Shown in pieces: positions 1 to 6,798 of a stretch of DNA of 7,595 nucleotides. The position numbers were made by a program, and so were the translations under genes. Each line of letters opens with the position of its first letter. Position 1 is the stretch's first letter. The DNA comes from Lachnospiraceae bacterium UBA3282. Its GTDB lineage: Bacteria; Bacillota; Clostridia; Lachnospirales; Lachnospiraceae. The stretch is from the NCBI GenBank assembly GCA_002361735.1, contig DETS01000069.1, positions 1,510 to 9,104 on the forward strand, read 5' to 3'. Under the pieces are notes generated by a model that was given only the letters and a program-made list of their open reading frames with translations, did not search any database and was not told the DNA's origin.

Positions 1-34
1 CATTGAAAAGTGAATAGGAGACGGCAGCGCGGTC

Positions 35-57
35 CCGTATTAAGAAAAATACGGAGG
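35..57 (+). promoter_or_regulatory. Hairpin overlapping the ribosome binding site of the recombinase gene
   Basis: CCGTATT (35-41) and AATACGG (48-54) are perfect reverse complements separated by a six-base A-rich loop. The Shine-Dalgarno GGAGG occupies 53-57, so its first two G residues are paired in the stem. Seven bases separate it from the ATG at 65 and only four from the in-frame GTG at 62, which favours the ATG. The hairpin may lower translation of the recombinase, but it is short and AT-rich, so a regulatory role is only a possibility. Confidence 0.35.
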
Positions 58-64
58 CGGCGTG

Positions 65-1675
65 ATGAAACGGGTTTATTGTCTTTACAGAGTATCAACA
101 AAGAAGCAGGTAGACAGGAACAATAAGGATGAGAATGACATCCCCATGCAGAAAAATGCCTGCCATGAGTTCGCGGGCAGACAGGAAGGCTGGACGATCC
201 TGAAGGAATTTTCCGAGAAAGGTGTTTCAGGATATAAGGTATCCGCCAAAGACAGGGACGCCATACAGGAGTTAAAGGAGGCAGCCCAGCAGAAAGAGTT
301 CGATATCCTTCTGGTGTTCATGTTCGATCGGATCGGGAGGATCGACGACGAGACGCCCTTTGTGGTGGAGTGGTTCGCAAAGCATGGTATCGAGGTGTGG
401 AGTACGCAGGAAGGGCAGCAGTGCTTCAACAGCCATGTGGACAAGCTGATGAATTATCTCCGCTTCTGGCAGGCATCCGGCGAGAGCGAGAAGACTTCCA
501 TCAGGATCAGGAGCAAGATGCAGCAGATGATGCTGGAAGGCTTATACACCGGTGGACCGATCAGGTTCGGCTATCATCTGGTAGACAGCGGTCTTGTGAA
601 CCGGAAAGACGCAAAGATCAGGAAGTATGAGATCGACCCGGCGGAGAGGGAAGTCCTGCATTTGATAGACGATATGACGGTACATAAAGGCTATGGGTCT
701 TACCGGACGGCGGACTTCCTCAATAAGAACGGATACCGTCCGAACGGCGGAGGGAAGTTCACGAGTATCAAGGTGAACCGCATCCTGCGTGATCCTTTCT
801 ACTGCGGGAGGCTGGAGGACGGAACGACTTCCCCGCAGCTTGAAGCGCTCAGACTGAGGAGCGATGACACCTATGACCAGATCCTCTATATCCTTGCACA
901 GAGACAGAATAAGAATGAGGAGAAGCGGCATATCGCCTTACAGACCAGAGGACAGGCGATGCTATCGGGAAATATCTTCTGCGTCCACTGTGGTGGGAGA
1001 CTGACCACGATACGTTACAGGGACAGCTATACGAGGGCTGACGGCACGATATATTCCGTGAACGAGATCAAGTATTGCTGTTACCACAAGAGCAGGAAAC
1101 TCTGTCAGTGTGACGGGCAGACGACCTACAAGGCAGAGCGGGTGGATGAGAGCATAAGGCAGATCATACGGAAGCTGTTCAGCGGTATGGATGGTGCGCC
1201 GGAGGAAGAAAAGTTACAGGCGGCACTCAAGAGGCAGATGGCGGGGAACAGGGCGGCGCAGAAGAAACTCGATCGGGAACTCATCAAGGACAGGGAGCGG
1301 CTGACAAAGCTGCAGCTTGAGATTGGGAAGATCCTGACGGGCGAGAGCAGCTATTCAGCAGACGATCTCTCGCAGGCAATCCGTACCATCAAAGCGCGGA
1401 TAGAAGATGCGGAAATAAAGATGACCCGGCTAAAGGATGAGGAAGAACAGGAGAGACAGGGCATTGAGCAGATCACCCCGGCATATGACAGGTTCAAGTC
1501 ATGGGCGGAGGAGTTCGATGCGGCAGCGCTGGAGCAGCAGAAGATGATAGCCTGCCACCTGTTCAGACGGATCGAAGTAGGCAGAGGCTATCAGATCAAA
1601 GCGGAACTCAACATGACTTATAAGCAGTTTTGTTCCGAATGGGGCGGCAATCTGCTTAAAGAAGCGATCGGCTAG
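65..1675 (+). CDS. Large serine recombinase (site-specific integrase/transposase)
   Basis: The 536-residue protein cuts and rejoins DNA through a serine-linked intermediate, moving an element in or out of the chromosome. The N-terminal resolvase domain (about 1-150) has the nucleophile in YRVST (Ser11, with Arg9) and the active-site arginine motif FDRIGR (87-92). The Recombinase domain follows (about 163-250, with GPIRFGY and the RILRDPFYCG stretch). Next is a zinc ribbon (about 300-352) with CVHC at 306-309 and further cysteines at 338, 339, 347 and 349. A charged coiled coil comes after it (about 385-475), the part that controls integration against excision in this family. The length is usual and all key residues are present, so it is probably active. 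The ATG at 65 is preferred because GGAGG lies seven bases upstream; a GTG at 62 would add one residue. No directionality factor is visible nearby, and the specific family member cannot be named. Confidence 0.95.
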   Translation: MKRVYCLYRVSTKKQVDRNNKDENDIPMQKNACHEFAGRQEGWTILKEFSEKGVSGYKVSAKDRDAIQELKEAAQQKEFDILLVFMFDRIGRIDDETPFVVEWFAKHGIEVWSTQEGQQCFNSHVDKLMNYLRFWQASGESEKTSIRIRSKMQQMMLEGLYTGGPIRFGYHLVDSGLVNRKDAKIRKYEIDPAEREVLHLIDDMTVHKGYGSYRTADFLNKNGYRPNGGGKFTSIKVNRILRDPFYCGRLEDGTTSPQLEALRLRSDDTYDQILYILAQRQNKNEEKRHIALQTRGQAMLSGNIFCVHCGGRLTTIRYRDSYTRADGTIYSVNEIKYCCYHKSRKLCQCDGQTTYKAERVDESIRQIIRKLFSGMDGAPEEEKLQAALKRQMAGNRAAQKKLDRELIKDRERLTKLQLEIGKILTGESSYSADDLSQAIRTIKARIEDAEIKMTRLKDEEEQERQGIEQITPAYDRFKSWAEEFDAAALEQQKMIACHLFRRIEVGRGYQIKAELNMTYKQFCSEWGGNLLKEAIG

Positions 1676-1884
1676 GCGGTGAGGGAAAGTACTCTATCAT
1701 AAAAGACGGATATGTTTCATTATGGCTGTTTATGTTCCGAGAGAAGATAAGAGAGTGGTTAAGAGAAAAAGAAATATGAAAAGAAGCAGGAAAGAGAAGA
1801 ACTAATATGAGTTAGAAGATACCCTCGATTGTAATTTTGGACAGAACACTCTACCAGAAAGATTTACGGTATGAAACCGCAACG
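1676..1884. other. Non-coding end of the element
   Basis: This stretch between the recombinase stop and the tRNA fragment shows no convincing gene. It is purine-rich on the + strand around 1740-1805. Its only structure of note is an inverted repeat at 1849-1893 that crosses into the tRNA fragment. No terminator with a T-run is seen directly after the recombinase, so its transcript may run to the terminator at 1951-1983. This is the place to expect the recombinase's attachment site. Confidence 0.5.
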
Positions 1885-1893
1885 CTGGTAGAG
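1849..1893. repeat. Inverted repeat spanning the element/tRNA junction (candidate att site)
   Basis: CTCTACCAG at 1849-1857 is the exact reverse complement of CTGGTAGAG at 1885-1893, with 27 unrelated bases between. The right arm is the D loop and D stem of the tRNA-Asn fragment; the left arm lies inside the presumed element. The 45-base span is close to the 40-50 base size of large serine recombinase att sites, whose outer arms are often dyad-related. The inner positions show no symmetry, and the odd length puts no dinucleotide exactly at the centre. The att-site reading is therefore an inference, and chance is possible. Confidence 0.35.
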
Positions 1894-1942
1894 CACGCGG
1901 CTGTTAACCGCGGGGTTGTAGGTTCGAGCCCTACTCGGGGAG
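1885..1942 (+). pseudogene. 3' fragment of tRNA-Asn (anticodon GUU), 5' part missing
   Basis: The sequence folds as a tRNA from the D loop onward. GGTA GAGC forms the end of the D loop and the 3' D stem. The anticodon stem is CGCGG (1896-1900) paired with CCGCG (1908-1912), around loop CTGTTAA with anticodon GTT at 1903-1905. A five-base variable loop follows. The T stem is GTAGG (1918-1922) with CCTAC (1930-1934), around TTCGAGC. The acceptor strand TCGGGGA plus discriminator G ends at 1942, and CCA is not encoded. The partner acceptor strand (TCCCCGA) and a 5' D stem pairing with GAGC are absent upstream: 1868-1884 does not pair. It cannot make a functional tRNA alone. The likely explanation is insertion of the neighbouring element into a tRNA-Asn gene, leaving this displaced 3' part. 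Confidence 0.8.
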
Positions 1943-1950
1943 TTGATGAG

Positions 1951-1983
1951 AGACCCGTAAACGTATATGTTTGCGGGTCTTTT
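1951..1983 (+). terminator. Intrinsic terminator behind the tRNA-Asn fragment
   Basis: AGACCCGTAAAC (1951-1962) pairs with GTTTGCGGGTCT (1969-1980) in a 12-pair stem with one G-U pair, a six-base loop (1963-1968) and a short T run (1980-1983). It lies eight bases after the tRNA discriminator base, as expected for the native terminator of the tRNA gene. It would also stop read-through from the recombinase gene into the downstream sigma-factor gene. Confidence 0.85.
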
Positions 1984-1988
1984 ACGCA

Positions 1989-2016
1989 TTGGAATGAACC
2001 GAATACATTAAATAAT
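1989..2016 (+). promoter_or_regulatory. Candidate promoter for the 555-residue sigma-factor gene
   Basis: TTGGAA at 1989-1994 (four of six to TTGACA) and AATAAT at 2011-2016 (five of six to TATAAT) are separated by 16 bases. They lie just beyond the terminator and about 60 bases before the start codon. This is the best sigma-A-like match in the gap, but the -35 box is weak. Confidence 0.35.
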
Positions 2017-2077
2017 GCCCAACCTTTTCAGATTCGCGTGTCTATCTTAGTGAAAGCTTTCAACGAGGTGAAAACAA

Positions 2078-3745
2078 GTGAACAGACAGGAAGTAGAAAA
2101 AACCATAGCTGAGTATCTCAAGCCCATATTTGGATTTGCCCTGAAAAGGTGCAAGAACGTCCATGATGCGGAGGATCTGTCGCAGGAGATCGTTACAAGA
2201 GCGTTCCGGGCGCTCCTGATCAAAGAGGATGTCGCGGATATGCGAAAGTTTATCTGGACGGTGGCGCATAACGTACTGAGCAACTATTATCGTGATACGG
2301 CAAAAAGCGTGGCAAATGTTCCGATTGATGAGGTGGCGGAGCTGATTGCCGATCCGAGTGCGGAAATAGTTGTTGATGACAGGAGTAACGCCATCCATCG
2401 TCTTCGGACTGAAATCGCGTATCTTTCAAAGCAGCAGAGAAGGATTGTAATCGCCTATTACTTTGAGAATCGCAGGCAGGCAGATATTGCGGCGGAATTG
2501 GGAGTTTCCATCGGTACTGTCAAATGGCACTTGTTTGAGGCAAAAAAAGAATTGAAGCGAGGTATGGATAAAATGAGAGAAACAAGCGAACTTAAATTTA
2601 ATCCGATTCGATTTGAATCCTATGGTCTCAGCGGTTCTTTGGGGACGAAGTCACTGGACGAGTTTTTCCGTTCCGCACTGTCTCAAAATGTTTGTTATTG
2701 TGTGCGCAATCAGGCAAAGACCATCAATGAAATCGCTGAAGAACTCGGCGTTTCTCCGGTGTATGTGGAATCGGAAGCAGCGTTTTTGGAAGAATATGGA
2801 TTTCTGCTGGCGGAAAAGAAAAAGTACATCGTTAATTTCATCATTGACGAGCCGTCGCCCGAACTGTTTGCCGTACAGAACGAGATGTACAGGTGTGCTG
2901 CTGAGTTGTTTGCAAACGAACTGTATGATGAATTGCTCTCTACGGGTATTCTTGATGATCCGGACATCTTGTGTGGTCAGACGGACGAACCGGTTTCTGC
3001 GGCGAATCCTCCCAAAGCGGATCGTAATTTTGTCCTGTGGTCGTTGATCCCTTATATAGCGGCAAGATGCGGCAGGGGACTGGCAAAGCAGCGGATTTCT
3101 TTTGAGGAAGTGGCAACTTATCGACCGGATGGCGGGCATAACATCTGCCACGCATCGGTTGCGTCGGGGAAAACGGGACTGCCGGAGGAGTGGGAGCATA
3201 TGAAAAACTGGATAGGCCCCATGTGGAACGGGCAGGATGATGATCCGCATATGTGGCAGATCGATTCAGAGTACTCTGACAGAATGAGTTTTCAAGAAAG
3301 AAACATTCCGGAAGAACAAAGGCGGACAATAGTGCTTTTCAAGGAGGAAAAGGAGCATTTACTGTCAAAGCAGGATTACGCATGGCTGGCGGAACTTGGT
3401 TATATAAAGACCAACGGGGACTATGACGGACAGTTTCAGTCCGCATGGCAGATCGTTATTTTGAACAGCAAAGAGATCAGGGATAAGCTGCTCGCCATTG
3501 GTACGCGTATCAAGGAAAGGCACCGGGCGGAATTGGAAACGTTGAAGGCTCCTTTTGTGCAGGCGATGCTGGCAGGTATTCCGCCGCATCTTAGAAAGGC
3601 GAGGGAGCATGAATTGCAGTATGTCTTTCATTCGGACGGGTGGTTTTTGCTGTACTGTGTCATTGTGCTTCTAAAGAACGGTAAATTGCAGACGCCTACG
3701 GAGGGACAGCGAAAATCGCTGATGACATTGCTTGCAGACATATAG
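2078..3745 (+). CDS. ECF-type RNA polymerase sigma factor with long C-terminal extension
   Basis: The 555-residue protein starts with a sigma-70 family module. Region 2 (about 10-75) contains DAEDLSQEIVTRAF and the promoter-melting stretch FIWTVAHNVLSNYYR. Region 4 (about 112-165) has a helix-turn-helix in RQADIAAELGVSIGTVKWH. It should bind core RNA polymerase and direct it to specific promoters. Unlike a usual ECF factor (under 200 residues), it continues for about 390 residues. First comes a second probable HTH/winged helix (about 200-255, with KTINEIAEELGVSPVYVESE). Then follows a soluble region rich in Trp, His and Gly near 345-395, with no membrane segment I can see, ending in a charged helix and a hydrophobic patch (521-532). 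The extension may replace an anti-sigma factor by sensing a ligand, as fused domains do in some ECF groups; this is inference. The GTG start is supported by GAGGTG seven bases upstream. No partner gene is adjacent on this strand. Confidence 0.88.
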   Translation: MNRQEVEKTIAEYLKPIFGFALKRCKNVHDAEDLSQEIVTRAFRALLIKEDVADMRKFIWTVAHNVLSNYYRDTAKSVANVPIDEVAELIADPSAEIVVDDRSNAIHRLRTEIAYLSKQQRRIVIAYYFENRRQADIAAELGVSIGTVKWHLFEAKKELKRGMDKMRETSELKFNPIRFESYGLSGSLGTKSLDEFFRSALSQNVCYCVRNQAKTINEIAEELGVSPVYVESEAAFLEEYGFLLAEKKKYIVNFIIDEPSPELFAVQNEMYRCAAELFANELYDELLSTGILDDPDILCGQTDEPVSAANPPKADRNFVLWSLIPYIAARCGRGLAKQRISFEEVATYRPDGGHNICHASVASGKTGLPEEWEHMKNWIGPMWNGQDDDPHMWQIDSEYSDRMSFQERNIPEEQRRTIVLFKEEKEHLLSKQDYAWLAELGYIKTNGDYDGQFQSAWQIVILNSKEIRDKLLAIGTRIKERHRAELETLKAPFVQAMLAGIPPHLRKAREHELQYVFHSDGWFLLYCVIVLLKNGKLQTPTEGQRKSLMTLLADI

Positions 3746-3756
3746 ACAAACATCTT

Positions 3757-3790
3757 AAAAGGGGCTTTCCGTATATCAGTGGAAAGCCCC
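3757..3790. terminator. Shared hairpin terminator between convergent genes
   Basis: GGGGCTTTCC (3761-3770) and GGAAAGCCCC (3781-3790) form a perfect 10-pair stem with a 10-base loop. It lies between the stop of the + strand sigma gene and the stop of the - strand permease gene. On the - strand the stem is followed by TTTT (3760-3757), a standard intrinsic terminator for the ABC operon. On the + strand the following bases are only moderately T-rich, so termination there may be weaker. Confidence 0.85.
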
Positions 3791-3795
3791 GGTTC

Positions 3796-5052
3796 TTAGC
3801 TGATTCGATATTTGGAGTAGGAATGCACCGCCAGCCCCGCAAACAGCGGAATCTCAATTACATACGCACCGATCATCACATGGGGCAGCCAGATGGCGAT
3901 ATTTCCGATGTTCCAGAAATCAAAATCCGCGGCGGCATAGAGGATGCCTGTCTGCAGGCTGAGCGCTCCGGCAGGCAGGATGCTGTAGATCCAGATGCCG
4001 ATATGCTCGGGCAGCGCCATGTAGATGATGATTGGCAGGATGCAGAACAGAAGCGCCGAAGATAAACACACCGTCATATTTTTGAGCCTGGAGGAGAGAA
4101 ACAAGGTCAGGCTGATTGTGGCAAGCAGGCAAAGCAGTCCCGCCGCGGCGACAAAGAGCTGCAGCTGTCCGATATCCATGGCGGGCAGGCTGATAATGGA
4201 ATACAATATCTGCATGGAAGATTTTGTGCATTCCCAACCGTAGAGGCTGTTCGATACCAGAAGATAGAGGACGGCACTGAGGCTGTAAGTAATCCCGCAG
4301 ATGAGAAAGGCGGATAAAATCTTGATGCAGGCAAACTTTGTCTTTCCGAATTTCGTGCAGCGGTAGATATCGTCCGCCTCGGTCTGGTAGTCGGAAGTAA
4401 AGATGGGCGCGGTGATGACGGTACAGAGAAGCAGGATCAAAAAGGCAAGAAATTCCTGATATTCCATGGCTTCCGTGCTGTATCCGGGGTAAAACAGGTA
4501 AGGTTTTTTGACTTGACTATATAAGTCAATAGCAGCCCGCTGTGCTGCGGGATGTTCCTTCTGTTCCTGCTTCATCAGTGAGACAATGCGGTCTGCGCAC
4601 AAATCATAATAGTCGCCGGTCTTTTGGGAATCGATTTTCGCAATGCTCGGCGCAAGACCGGTATTCGGATTGGCAAAGACTTCGCGAATGCCGTGCAAAA
4701 GCGGGGCATAAGGCAGAATCTCGCTATCGTAAACGCCGTCGGGCAGATCGTAGGTAGTTTCCGCGCCGTATTTGCGCAGACATGCCTGATAAGCTTCCAC
4801 GGCGTGCCGCACCTTTTCGGGCGTGACCGTTCCCGTGATATCTGCCTGCAGTTTCTTTTTATAGGAAATCCCCTGCAGCCCTTCCAACTCTACGAGGTTT
4901 CCCTGTGCGTCCGTGTAGGTGCAGCTGCTGGAGGGAAAGGTGATGGGAAGATATGCCATCAAAAGAGTTAGGAGCAGCGCAGCTCCCAGTAAAATCAGCG
5001 TCAGCCTTGTTTTCAAAATTCTTTTTATTTCTACTTTTAATAAACGCATCAT
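3796..5052 (-). CDS. ABC-2 type transporter permease
   Basis: This 418-residue membrane protein is the likely channel subunit of the ABC exporter whose ATPase lies just upstream. A first hydrophobic helix (about 17-37) is followed by about 160 mostly polar residues (40-198) that probably sit outside the membrane. A block of further helices follows at about 200-220, 241-267, 296-318, 327-347, 352-372 and 385-410. The stretch after the second helix (FTSDYQTEADDIYRCTKFGKTK) resembles the cytoplasmic coupling region of ABC-2 permeases, where a charged segment precedes a conserved Gly/Lys patch. It starts 21 bases after the ATPase stop, with AAGGAG ahead of two adjacent in-frame ATGs (5052 and 5049); the second has the more usual spacing. 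The substrate is not evident; antimicrobial peptide or lipid-active compounds are typical for such pairs. It ends just before the shared terminator. Confidence 0.88.
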   Translation of the reverse strand: MMRLLKVEIKRILKTRLTLILLGAALLLTLLMAYLPITFPSSSCTYTDAQGNLVELEGLQGISYKKKLQADITGTVTPEKVRHAVEAYQACLRKYGAETTYDLPDGVYDSEILPYAPLLHGIREVFANPNTGLAPSIAKIDSQKTGDYYDLCADRIVSLMKQEQKEHPAAQRAAIDLYSQVKKPYLFYPGYSTEAMEYQEFLAFLILLLCTVITAPIFTSDYQTEADDIYRCTKFGKTKFACIKILSAFLICGITYSLSAVLYLLVSNSLYGWECTKSSMQILYSIISLPAMDIGQLQLFVAAAGLLCLLATISLTLFLSSRLKNMTVCLSSALLFCILPIIIYMALPEHIGIWIYSILPAGALSLQTGILYAAADFDFWNIGNIAIWLPHVMIGAYVIEIPLFAGLAVHSYSKYRIS

Positions 5053-5073
5053 AATCTCCTTTTTTATAACGTT

Positions 5074-5952
5074 TCATAATTGTACAGACTCCTGTGGGAA
5101 TAACCACAAATACAGATCCTCCAGACAAGGCGTTGCAGGCTCGGAGTTTTCGCCATAAGGTTCCTCCGCCAGATAGCGGACAAAGATATGCCCGCTCTCC
5201 TCATTGCGGATGTTTACGATTTGCAGTTTCTGTTCGTACTCCGACAGCCTGCTCATCGGGATCAGCGCCGTCCACACTTTCCCGTCTACCAGCTTTACCA
5301 GTTCCTCGGTCGTTCCTGTGGCAAGCAGTTTCCCGCCTTTCATGACCGCGTTCTTTGTGGCAATGTATTCCACGTCAGAGACGATATGTGTGGAAATCAG
5401 CACAATACGGTCATGCGCAAACTCAGAGAGCAGGTTGCGGAAACGGACTCTCTCTCCGGGGTCAAGCCCGCTGGTGGGTTCGTCCAAAATTAAGATTTCC
5501 GGCTCGTTTAAGAGCGCCTGTGCGATGCCGACCCGCCGTTTCATACCGCCGGATAATTTACTGATTTTCTTGTTTTTGACATGAGACAGCGTCATTTGCT
5601 CCAGTAATTCGTTTATCTTACGCTTGCTGTCTCTGGCAGTAAGTCCTTTCAACACGGCTACATATTCCAGATAATCTTTAACGGTAAATTCGGGGTAAAA
5701 GCCAAATTCCTGCGGCAGATAGCCGAACACGTCGCGGTAGCTTTCTTTCAGCTCGTGAATGGGAATGCCGTCGTAGCGGATCTCTCCGGAAGTCGGTTTC
5801 ATAATGCCGGCGATCATCCGCATCAGCGTCGTCTTGCCGGCTCCGTTTGCGCCCAACAGCCCCCAGACGCCGGGGGTGATTTGCAGGGAAACATCATTTA
5901 CAGCTGTCATGTCCTTGAATTGTTTGGTCAGATGTTGCGTGGTTAATTCCAT
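5074..5952 (-). CDS. ABC transporter ATP-binding protein
   Basis: The 292-residue protein hydrolyses ATP to drive the permease encoded downstream. All nucleotide-binding motifs are present: Walker A GANGAGKTT (34-42), Q-loop glutamine 81 in YLPQEFG, signature LSGGMKRR (133-140), Walker B ILILDEPTSGLDP (153-165) with catalytic Glu158, and H-loop His189 in STH. The fold resembles ATPases paired with ABC-2 exporters (BcrA/NatA-like), with the usual C-terminal extension of about 75 residues after the core. AGGAG lies six to seven bases before the ATG. The gene starts 45 bases after the membrane-protein gene ends and is followed closely by the permease, so the three genes probably share one transcript. 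The substrate cannot be read from the ATPase. Confidence 0.95.
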   Translation of the reverse strand: MELTTQHLTKQFKDMTAVNDVSLQITPGVWGLLGANGAGKTTLMRMIAGIMKPTSGEIRYDGIPIHELKESYRDVFGYLPQEFGFYPEFTVKDYLEYVAVLKGLTARDSKRKINELLEQMTLSHVKNKKISKLSGGMKRRVGIAQALLNEPEILILDEPTSGLDPGERVRFRNLLSEFAHDRIVLISTHIVSDVEYIATKNAVMKGGKLLATGTTEELVKLVDGKVWTALIPMSRLSEYEQKLQIVNIRNEESGHIFVRYLAEEPYGENSEPATPCLEDLYLWLFPQESVQL

Positions 5953-5997
5953 TGGGATCTCCTATCCGAGCGCATGGACGCTCTGGTTTATTCTATT

Positions 5998-6798
5998 TCA
6001 GCCAAGCTGCATCTCCGCATAGGAAGATTTGGTTATCAGGTAACGAAGCTGCCGTACGCAAAAGAAGAATGACAGAGCGCACAGAATGGTCCGTATCGCG
6101 GTCAGGGACGGCTGATGCAAAAAGGTATCCTGCCAGGGCACGATGCCAAATGCTGCCGTTAAAAAGGCACAGTACAGCAGGCTTCCGACAAAGAAACGTT
6201 TTGGCGGAAAATGTCCCAGCATATAAAGGCTGCCGCAGCCTGCCAGCAGAAAGGGAAAGCAGAGGCAGAAAACAATGCTGTTTGTGGGCAGAGCCGTTTT
6301 TATGACAGTGGCAAGAAAAACGCCTGTTAGCAGGAAGATATCTCCGGTGCCGATGATGAAAAGCCTTGCCAAAAGCAGCTTTATACCGGAAAAACGAGTT
6401 GCTGTTTCCACTTCCTGCATTCGATAGCGGATGCTGCGATGGAGCAGAGGGAGAGCCGTCATAAAGATCAGAACCGACAGACAGGCCAACAGCTTGATCG
6501 TTTGACGGGGCATGAATGAGGGATTGAAAAAACGGGAGAGCAGGATGCTTAAGATAAGCAGCAGCATACCCTGCGAGGCCCATAGTTTCCAAGCGATAAA
6601 TCGGATCTGCTTTCTTAAAAAGCAAAAATAGGGAATGCGAGTCCGCCCCTGTCTCAGACGAGCCTCTCTTTTGGTCAGCAGGATCGTGGCTTGGATATGC
6701 GCTTCATTGGCAGGAGCAGGCATCTGATGTAACGCCTGTTTTAGTTCCTGTTCCAGATTTGCATGGTTCCTATCGCAATTCTTATTTACGTTTTCCAT
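5998..6798 (-). CDS. Six-helix membrane protein, candidate regulator of the adjacent sigma factor
   Basis: I do not recognise a named family. The 266-residue protein has a hydrophilic N-terminal segment of about 65 residues, with an acidic/amphipathic start (LEQELKQALHQMP) and a basic stretch before the membrane. About six hydrophobic helices follow (near 68-90, 101-120, 143-168, 173-194, 202-222 and 234-250), then a short tail. Its start codon overlaps the end of the sigma-factor gene by 17 bases, so translation is probably coupled. A GGAGG lies about 11 bases upstream, rather far. Gene position, a cytoplasmic N-terminus and a membrane anchor are what one expects of an anti-sigma factor, but no zinc-binding anti-sigma motif (HxxxCxxC) is visible. 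It could instead be an extra transporter subunit. Confidence 0.75.
   Translation of the reverse strand: MENVNKNCDRNHANLEQELKQALHQMPAPANEAHIQATILLTKREARLRQGRTRIPYFCFLRKQIRFIAWKLWASQGMLLLILSILLSRFFNPSFMPRQTIKLLACLSVLIFMTALPLLHRSIRYRMQEVETATRFSGIKLLLARLFIIGTGDIFLLTGVFLATVIKTALPTNSIVFCLCFPFLLAGCGSLYMLGHFPPKRFFVGSLLYCAFLTAAFGIVPWQDTFLHQPSLTAIRTILCALSFFFCVRQLRYLITKSSYAEMQLG

Larger units (their letters stand above)
1..1884 (+). mobile_element. Terminal part of an integrated element carrying a serine recombinase
   Basis: The left quarter of the window reads as the end of an integrative element. It carries a complete large serine recombinase gene pointing outward, then about 200 bases of non-coding DNA. 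After that the sequence switches abruptly into the 3' part of a tRNA-Asn gene with its terminator, followed by unrelated chromosomal-type genes. A recombinase as the last gene before the att junction is a common layout in integrative elements of Clostridia (for example tndX in Tn5397). The left boundary and cargo lie outside the window. The right boundary near 1884/1885 is inferred from where tRNA similarity starts and could be off by a few bases. It could be a conjugative or mobilisable element or a prophage; nothing here decides. Confidence 0.5.

Noticed and set aside
2..13. End of an upstream gene (frame ending TGA at 11-13)
   Set aside because: Only three codons are visible, so a stop in this frame could be chance.
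62..64. GTG as start of the recombinase
   Set aside because: It is only four bases from GGAGG; the next codon, ATG at 65, has better spacing and is a stronger start.
1868..1942. A complete tRNA-Asn gene
   Set aside because: The 5' acceptor strand complementary to TCGGGGA and a 5' D stem pairing with GAGC are absent; upstream bases do not fold into the tRNA.
1837..2112. A 91-codon + strand frame
   Set aside because: It runs through the tRNA fragment and the terminator hairpin and into the start of the sigma gene, has no ribosome site, and looks non-protein-like.
2651..3250. A 199-codon - strand frame inside the extended sigma gene
   Set aside because: It is antisense to a well-supported gene, lacks a ribosome site and is rich in Arg/Pro/Cys, as typical of shadow frames.
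5993..6625. A 210-codon - strand frame overlapping the membrane-protein gene
   Set aside because: It is a shifted reading of the 266-residue membrane protein; the latter has coherent membrane helices and fits the operon spacing.
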